This document shows positions 58,081 to 64,000 of a stretch of 64,000 nt of DNA, piece after piece (positions within the stretch are counted from its first letter, which is position 1; each line of letters begins with the position of its first letter). Under the pieces are notes generated by a model. The model did not search any database. It worked only from the letters and a program-made list of their open reading frames with translations, and was not told where the DNA came from. Made by a program: the position numbers and the translations under genes. The stretch comes from Ceratothoa steindachneri (Eukaryota > Arthropoda > Malacostraca > Isopoda > Cymothoidae), in assembly GCA_963969495.1 (NCBI GenBank), contig OZ018329.1, forward strand, positions 72,071,452 through 72,135,451, in the 5' to 3' direction.

Positions 58081-58599
58081 CTCGATGCCATTTCTATTCT
58101 CATATGTTAACTATGGTAGCTAGAGCTGAAATGATAGCAGATCTGTGAATCTCAATAGAAATATTTCTGAAGTAATATTCCAGAAGGTTCTAAATGTTTC
58201 CAGGGGTGTATTCTGGCAAGTTCTGGAACATTCCTGAAACTTTTTAAAATTCTACTAAATTCTAGAAATTTCTCTTTAAATCTAGAATACTTTGGAAGGT
58301 TTCCTTAGAACAAATATTATTCTACAACATTCCAATGCTTTTTTTAAAATAAGATTTACAATTTTCTATGATGCTTTGAAAAAAAATTAATAATACCCTA
58401 ACATCATTTTCCATGAAAAAATTAATTGCCCTACCTACAAATGCAAAGTTTGGGGATCAAAATAGATTTTTTTCATTTACTTTAGTTACAAACAACTGGT
58501 AAAATAACACTTTTAACACAGGAACAAGAAAAAAGTGAAATATTGTTTATGTTGTCTTTATATCCATGAGCCAATGGCAGAAAGAGAGACTGACTCCCT
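58081..58599. other. Intron E3-E4, nothing recognised
   Basis: AT-rich. Repeated TTCTAGAA/TTCTGGAA-like words occur near 58165-58300, without a repeat unit I can define. Confidence 0.35.
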
Positions 58600-58656
58600 C
58601 ACAAAGCTGATGCAGCAGTTACTGTTGGTGGAATTGTGTTAATACAGCTGTGATCT
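58600..58656 (-). pseudogene. Decayed duplicate of part of exon E3
   Basis: CACAAAGCTGATGCAGCAGT and the following bases to 58656 match 58785-58841 inside E3 at roughly 80 percent by eye. Translated in the E3 frame, it reads HSCINTIPPTVTAASAL, then a stop where E3 has HNCSNTIPPPVTATEALW. The Trp codon TGG has become TGA. No splice sites flank it. Confidence 0.65.
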
Positions 58657-58722
58657 CAAAAGTGGATCCAACCTAGAATTTTATGTAATCATCCATTATT
58701 ATTATTATCCATTCTTACTCAC

Positions 58723-58947
58723 ATATTGCAAAGTTTGCTAAAAAGCCCGGTGCTGTGCCCTGGTCATTGCTGATAAATTTGACCCACAAAGCTTCTGTAG
58801 CAGTTACAGGTGGTGGAATTGTGTTACTGCAATTGTGAATTAGCAGACGACCCTCTGGATTTCTCTCGTGAACTTCTAGATAGTCCAAATTGCACCCATC
58901 GCTTTCTTCAATATCAAATGACTCAAAATTAAGCTCAATTTTGTTCC
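58723..58947 (-). CDS. Cubilin-like multi-CUB protein, exon E3 (most of CUB 2)
   Basis: The exon has acceptor ATCCTTGCAG and donor ATAT|GTGAGTAA, phase 1 to phase 1, 225 bp. It encodes NKIELNFESFDIEESDGCNL, then DYLEVHERNPEGRLLIHNC with cysteines 3 and 4, and ALWVKFISNDQGTAPGFLAN. The FDIE…C..DYLEV run carries the acidic residues of calcium-binding CUB domains. Unlike CUB 3-5 the second half is in one uninterrupted exon. This domain is the most cubilin-like by eye. It joins E2 (AGK|G) and E4, both phase 1. Confidence 0.92.
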
Positions 58948-59292
58948 CTGCAAGGATTAAAAGAGTTATTGTGACAGTTACTAGGGATTCAGGTCAAAGA
59001 ATAATGTTTAATCCCCCAAACACAATTTGTGTAATTCAACAACAGCATGCTTATTCAGCGGATAAATGAGGAGGAGAGCTGGTAGAAGAAAAAAGATTCA
59101 ACAGGGAAGGTAGTAATATTGAAGATAAAAAATAATAGTACATCTGTAAATTAGGGGATGGGGCTAGGGGTGGGGAGGTTGTAGTCAAATCTTCCTGGAA
59201 CAAGTTCATACAAAGAAGTCTCATATAGAAGAACTTTAACTCCTTTTGATTGTCATTAAGGTGGTTTAGGAGTATTTATTATAGTATTTTAC

Positions 59293-59426
59293 CTTTTCCT
59301 GCATTAATTGTCCAGATGCATTCATAGGAAGTTGGGTAAGAATCAGGATAGGAAGGAGAAGCAAATTCACCAGATAATGCGAATAAGGTCCCTCCACACA
59401 CTGTATCCACGGAAGAGTACAAGACC
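59293..59426 (-). CDS. Cubilin-like multi-CUB protein, exon E2 (start of CUB 2)
   Basis: The exon has acceptor TTTTCCTCTTCAG and donor GGAAAAG|GTAAAA, phase 2 to phase 1. It encodes VLYSSVDTVCGGTLFALSGE with the first Cys, then FASPSYPDSYPTSYECIWTI with the second. The alternative acceptor GATACAG, nearer the Cys, would start in phase 1 and does not fit E1, which ends in phase 2 (GF|R). VLYSS completes the preceding CUB domain after its GF strand. Confidence 0.9.
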
Positions 59427-60169
59427 CTGAAGAGGAAAACAAAATTTGGATTTCATTTGATTGTATCCCAATACCATTTGACCAAAAGATTCTGTGAAGG
59501 AGCTGGCACAAAAGACAACAGGCGGAGCATTTTTCTTTTTATATCAAACCTTTTTGATACAGGAGTGGGAAAGAAAACTGGTGCTCTCAATGGAGACATG
59601 AGTAATCAAAGAGGGGATATGGGACATACCAATAACTAAAAGAAGCATTTGGGCAGGAGCGACACAGGTAGCAAAAATGAATCTAGACGACAGTTTTATT
59701 AGCATCTACTAATCAACAGCTCCAAGAGAAAATGTTTAAAAACTTCCAATAAAAAGATATGTATGGAAATGCAAACAGGTCTCCAAAGGAACAGAATAGG
59801 AAGCCTGAATACAAGCACAGAATCCGTGTGAAGGAGGCATGTCATAAATTTTTGGTACATGAAAATAGTACTTATCAATCTACTTTAAAATTAAAACGTA
59901 CTTCCAAGTGTACTGTTAACACCTAGCTATGGGTGATTATAAATGCTAAACCTCAAGTAAACAAAATTGGTTTTATCCTCCAAAAGAGGGAAAGCAAGTG
60001 ATAATCAAATGATACCAAGGAGCGAACATATAGCATTAAATATAAATATTTATGGACCATTATTTCCCTTAGAATATCCCCCCCACACAAAAAAAAATCA
60101 TTAATCTCCCAAATTTTAAAATCTGGGTAAATATTGCCAACTTACTATCAAAAACCTTGAAATTCTCAC
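59427..60169. other. Intron E1-E2, nothing recognised
   Basis: AT-rich, 743 bp. A run of eight A near 60093-60100 and short open frames without family features. Confidence 0.4.
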
Positions 60170-60306
60170 CTAAAACCTGTTCCTTCAGCCATTACTGTCT
60201 GAAGATGAAGTGTCAAATAATTGGATGTTGAAAATACAGGGCGTGGGATGTGTGTGCCACAGAAGCGATGTTTCTCAGGAGAAGTAAGGCTCTCACCATC
60301 AAGCAC
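60170..60306 (-). CDS. Cubilin-like multi-CUB protein, exon E1 (second half of CUB 1)
   Basis: The exon has acceptor TTTTGTCTACAG and donor TTTAG|GTGAGAA, phase 0 to phase 2. It encodes VLDGESLTSPEKHRFCGTHI with the fourth CUB Cys, then FSTSNYLTLHLQT and AEGTGF, the closing strand. The first-half exon of this CUB is not present in 60307-64000, so the upstream intron exceeds 3.7 kb. This is the most 5' exon of the gene found in the window. Confidence 0.88.
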
Positions 60307-60526
60307 CTGTAGACAAAATGGGTCACTTAATGACATTGCCACTCTGTATACTAAACCATAAATTACAATGCTTTAGCATAACCTAAGCTCTACAAATGAT
60401 GGGTGTAGCATGTGCCAATGACATGGAGTAAAAATAAGAGAATGTAGGTGTGAGATAGATGGAAGTAAGAAAAGGAGGAGATGAATAAGGTACCCTCAGG
60501 TAAAAGTCAGTTGATATAAGTAAGTC

Positions 60527-61610
60527 TTGTTCCTCCAAGGGTATTTAAACGTTGCTCAACCTGACAATTTAATCATTAATGAAATGGGTTTCTTCCATAA
60601 AAAATATGGACTTAGCATGGGCAAGCCCTTATCACCCATATTATGTAGCCTTTTTCTGAAACATTTTGAAGTTACCTTACTCCCTTCTGTTATTCCACAC
60701 CCAATTTTTGTATGGTTTAGGTATGTAGACAATGTCATATCGATTTGGCCTATAAAAAGTTTAAATTCATTTGACAATTTCTATAAAAATCATAATGACT
60801 GCCATCCCACCATCAATTTTAAAGTAGAATGGGGAAAAAAATAATTGTATAGCCTTTCTCGGTCAAAATTGTAAGTCATTGACCAAATTAGCTTCACTGT
60901 GCACCGTAAACTGAGTCATTCTAATTCTTACATCAATTTCTTTTCAAATCATGATATTAGCATTAAAAAAGCTGTTGCAACAGGTATGTTCTTGAGAGCA
61001 TGTAGAATCTGCATTACATATACAATCTGTGGATTCATTGAATTAAATTATCCCCTCCAAGTCACCAATGAGAGCTTATCTAAAGCTATATCTACATACT
61101 ACAGCCCCAAGGAAAAACACAGTGAGTAGCACAAATTATCTATCCATTCCATTTTCTCCCCTCCTCAAAGGAGGTTGAACCACTTTTAAATACTCTTATT
61201 CCATTCCTCATATCTTTCCCTTTGACTAAGCCCATGGATCAGCCAAATGAGGTAACTGTATATGTAATCCTGTGTGAATCCATTAACTGTTCCTCGTTCT
61301 ATATAGGAGAGACTGGGAGAATATTTAAAAAAATGAATATATAAATATAAAGGTGATGTCAGGTGAGGCAGTACTACATCCAGTATGTTTAACCACATTA
61401 GCAATTACAACCACCAAATAGATTATTCAAAAGTTGCAAATAATGTACAATTGTAAAGATTTAGCTAAAAGAAAAATTGTAGAATTGATACTAATAGTAG
61501 AAATTCCCAATTTCAATCTTTCGGATGGTCAATTTAAATGTAGCTCCCATTCCTGGAACCTCATCATAAACAGTATAGTTAATGATCTTATAACCACATC
61601 CCCTGATTAA
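60527..61610 (+). mobile_element. Penelope-like retroelement fragment (RT end and GIY-YIG endonuclease)
   Basis: The frame 60527-60844 has FFHKKYGLSMGKPLSPILCS and VWFRYVDNVISIW, the two RT blocks of Penelope-like elements. The catalytic YVDD is changed to YVDN. A frame break follows, then LHRKLSHSNSYINFFSNHDI (60899-60960), the conserved ..YRK..HS..Y..F.S.H.. block. Further on, INCSSFYIGETGR (61280-61318) is the GIY-YIG motif, and HISNYNHQIDYSKVA lies beyond it. RT plus GIY-YIG is the hallmark of this class. Stops and frameshifts are present, and no LTR-like ends were found. It is antisense to the host gene. Confidence 0.75.
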
Positions 61611-61767
61611 TGACCTTTTTTCTCCTTTTTTTTTTGTCAGATTTCGAGGCTATGTAGTGACTCTTGTGTACATTACAATCTCACTATGCGATTGAAGAGT
61701 GTATGGTAAACTTCATACCAAAACTAGTCTTGTAAATAAATTCTATGCTCCTATATAGTGGTTTTCT

Positions 61768-62194
<427 letters not shown>

Positions 62195-62243
<49 letters not shown>
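62195..62243. repeat. (TA)n microsatellite, about 49 bp with one interruption
   Basis: A TA array directly abutting the MITE. One TATTAT interruption lies near 62214. Confidence 0.95.
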
Positions 62244-62246
<3 letters not shown>

Positions 62247-62769
62247 AGCAGCATTGCCATTCCTCCTTACAGGAGTAACTTGCACTTCAAAGGCAGATCT
62301 TTGGTCTGTAGCCTATGGCCTATCCCTATCTGGCTCAGGCAATGGTCTAGGTTTTTCCAGATAGATGGTTATTTTCTAGGCCCTTTTATCGGAATTCTTT
62401 TAAGTATAGAAAGACACTCTGAAAGCTCTTTTTTCTGATCTAAATTTGCTGTAATAATTTAATTTTGCTTTACTCATTTGTAGCTATTTCATCCTGCCAA
62501 AGATTAAAATAGAAAACCTATTTTAGAAAGAACTTCAATAACATCTTTGAATATATGACACCCCCCTCCCCAAGAGTCATGTCTTAATTTCTCATTTTTT
62601 TCTGAACTTTAGCATTTGTAATTCTTTTTGTTTTGAAATATTCTTTCTTTTAAAAAATTTGAAATTAGGTATTTGATTATTATATTTATTTTTTTCTGAA
62701 TATAACCATATATAATTTTTTTGTTTTAAAAATTCCAAAGTTAAAATTTACTCATATATATATAGTTAC
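62244..62769. other. Nothing recognised
   Basis: AT-rich DNA between the microsatellite and a CR1-like fossil. Confidence 0.4.
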
Positions 62770-63835
62770 AGATAGCCAGCAAGGACTACTTAGTCCACTC
62801 AAAGGCCAGTCCCATTCTATATTAATATGCTAATAGTCTCCTTTGGATATTGTTGCCACAATGCTCTCATGCGACATTCAATAGATAACAGGGCTCTGTA
62901 TTAAACAATATCATTATTCGTAAAATAACTTAATTTTGTTTTTAAAACTATTCACACTACTAACATTTACTACCTGTGTGGGGAGTGCGTTCAATTTCTT
63001 GATAATTCTAAAGGTGAAAAAATGTTCAGCTATATTGGTTTGAAACCTCCATCCTTTAAGTTTAAAACCCTTGTTATGTGTGATACCCTGGTCGTACTTA
63101 AAAAAAATTCATAATTTACATTTTCAAATTTATATAGAATTTTTAATACTTCATAAGCTAGCCTCGCAATTGCCTAGTTTTGAGAGTTGGTAGTTTTAGT
63201 ATATTTAATCTTTCAATATACAACTTATTTCTAATCAAGGGAATTAGTTTAGTTGCCCGTTGTTGAATTCTTTCCATTTTATTGATGTTTACATGTGTAT
63301 AAGGTGACAGAATTGTATCGCGTATTCTAGGTGTGGCCTTATTAAACTTTTATACAAAGATATGATTATATCTTTGTGTTTATAGTGAAAACTTCTTGCA
63401 ATAAATCAAAGCATTCGGTTCACTTTCTTATACACTTTGTCACAGTTTGTTAAATTTAAAATCCTTTGAAATCCGCACCCGTAAATCTTTTTCTTCATTC
63501 ATGGAGATAAGATTTTCACCACCCATTTCATAGTTAAAACTTGGGTTATTTCGATCTATGTACAAAACTCTACACTTGTCTAAATTGAATTTCATGTTCC
63601 ATTTATTAGACCATACTGGATTTTATCTAGATCTTGTCATCCAAAAATATGGAAAATTTACCAAGTAGGCCAATTTCCATATCATTTACATAAATAAGGA
63701 ACAACAATGGTCGCAACACAGACCACTGGGGCACGTCACTAGTTACATTTTTCCACTCCAAAAATTTACCGTTTAAAACTACTTTCTGCTTATGATTACT
63801 TAGCCATGACTATCTAAGGAAGATGATACATAAAA
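62770..63835 (-). mobile_element. CR1-like reverse transcriptase fossil
   Basis: Minus-strand frames from 63835 downward show SWLSNHKQKVVLNGKFLEW, then a degraded QGS.L.PLLFLIYVND block and a FLDD in place of FADD (63640-63680). Further down come MKFNLDKC-like, IQRNN..LI.. and finally SHITRVLNLKDGGFKPI with FFT..V...WN-like remains near 62970-63080. Stops are frequent. Divergence is far greater than in the main CR1 family, so this is an old insertion upstream of exon E1. Confidence 0.6.
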
Positions 63836-64000
63836 GATTTTGTCCTTTTTTATATAAGACCAAACAAGGATCATATATAGATTGAGAAAGAAGATATAGC
63901 GCATGGAATAAAATAATATAAATTCTTTTAGCCGGTAAAGAAAATAAAATAATAGGTGGAGTTCGAAACTGTGTCATTGAGCACTCTTCACTTTTCAGAA

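Overview
The window is animal (metazoan) nuclear DNA. Its backbone is a single intron-rich gene on the minus strand whose introns are packed with transposable elements. The element mix (I-group LINEs with RNase H, CR1 LINEs with an esterase ORF1, a Penelope-like element, Tigger/pogo, mariner, Tc1, piggyBac and LTR remains) suits an arthropod. My guess from general familiarity with such repeats is a malacostracan crustacean, but nothing here proves the species.

Host gene: I assembled ten minus-strand exons (E1 60170-60306, E2 59293-59426, E3 58723-58947, E4 55926-56113, E5 55135-55333, E6 47618-47821, E7 36472-36627, E8 16624-16805, E9 2535-2675, E10 632-840). Every exon has AG/GT borders and all nine internal junctions agree in phase (2,1,1,0,1,1,1,0,0). 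Together they give 1775 coding bases, about 591 residues: four complete CUB domains in tandem plus the end of a preceding one and the start of a following one. There are no EGF or protease domains between them. This is the architecture of cubilin, a giant multi-CUB endocytic receptor. The gene runs off both ends of the window.

Layout by intron. E9-E10: a decayed Tc1. E8-E9 (13.9 kb): a decayed copy of an uncharacterised intron-containing gene family, a LINE fossil (LINE A), and a head-to-tail pair of I-group elements inserted into LINE A. E7-E8 (19.7 kb): a CR1 copy, a Tigger, and an old CR1-like fossil that holds an internally deleted I element with a 9-bp target duplication and a solo LTR with a 5-bp duplication; the LTR is itself split by another CR1. 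A fourth-generation CR1 copy follows. E6-E7 (11 kb): LINE B split by a mariner, a second truncated-plus-full I-element pair, and a CR1-like fossil. E5-E6 (7.3 kb): a piggyBac-like MITE, then a Tc1/mariner gene split by a CR1 that was in turn hit by piggyBac. E3-E4: a second copy of the uncharacterised family and a decayed duplicate of part of E3. Beyond E1: a Penelope-like element, (AT)n arrays around a pogo-like MITE, and another CR1-like fossil.

Only the CUB gene looks functional. Every transposon coding region I checked carries stops, frameshifts or deletions, although CR1 copy 1 has a 603-residue open reverse transcriptase region. No RNA genes, CRISPR arrays or bacterial-type operons were seen.
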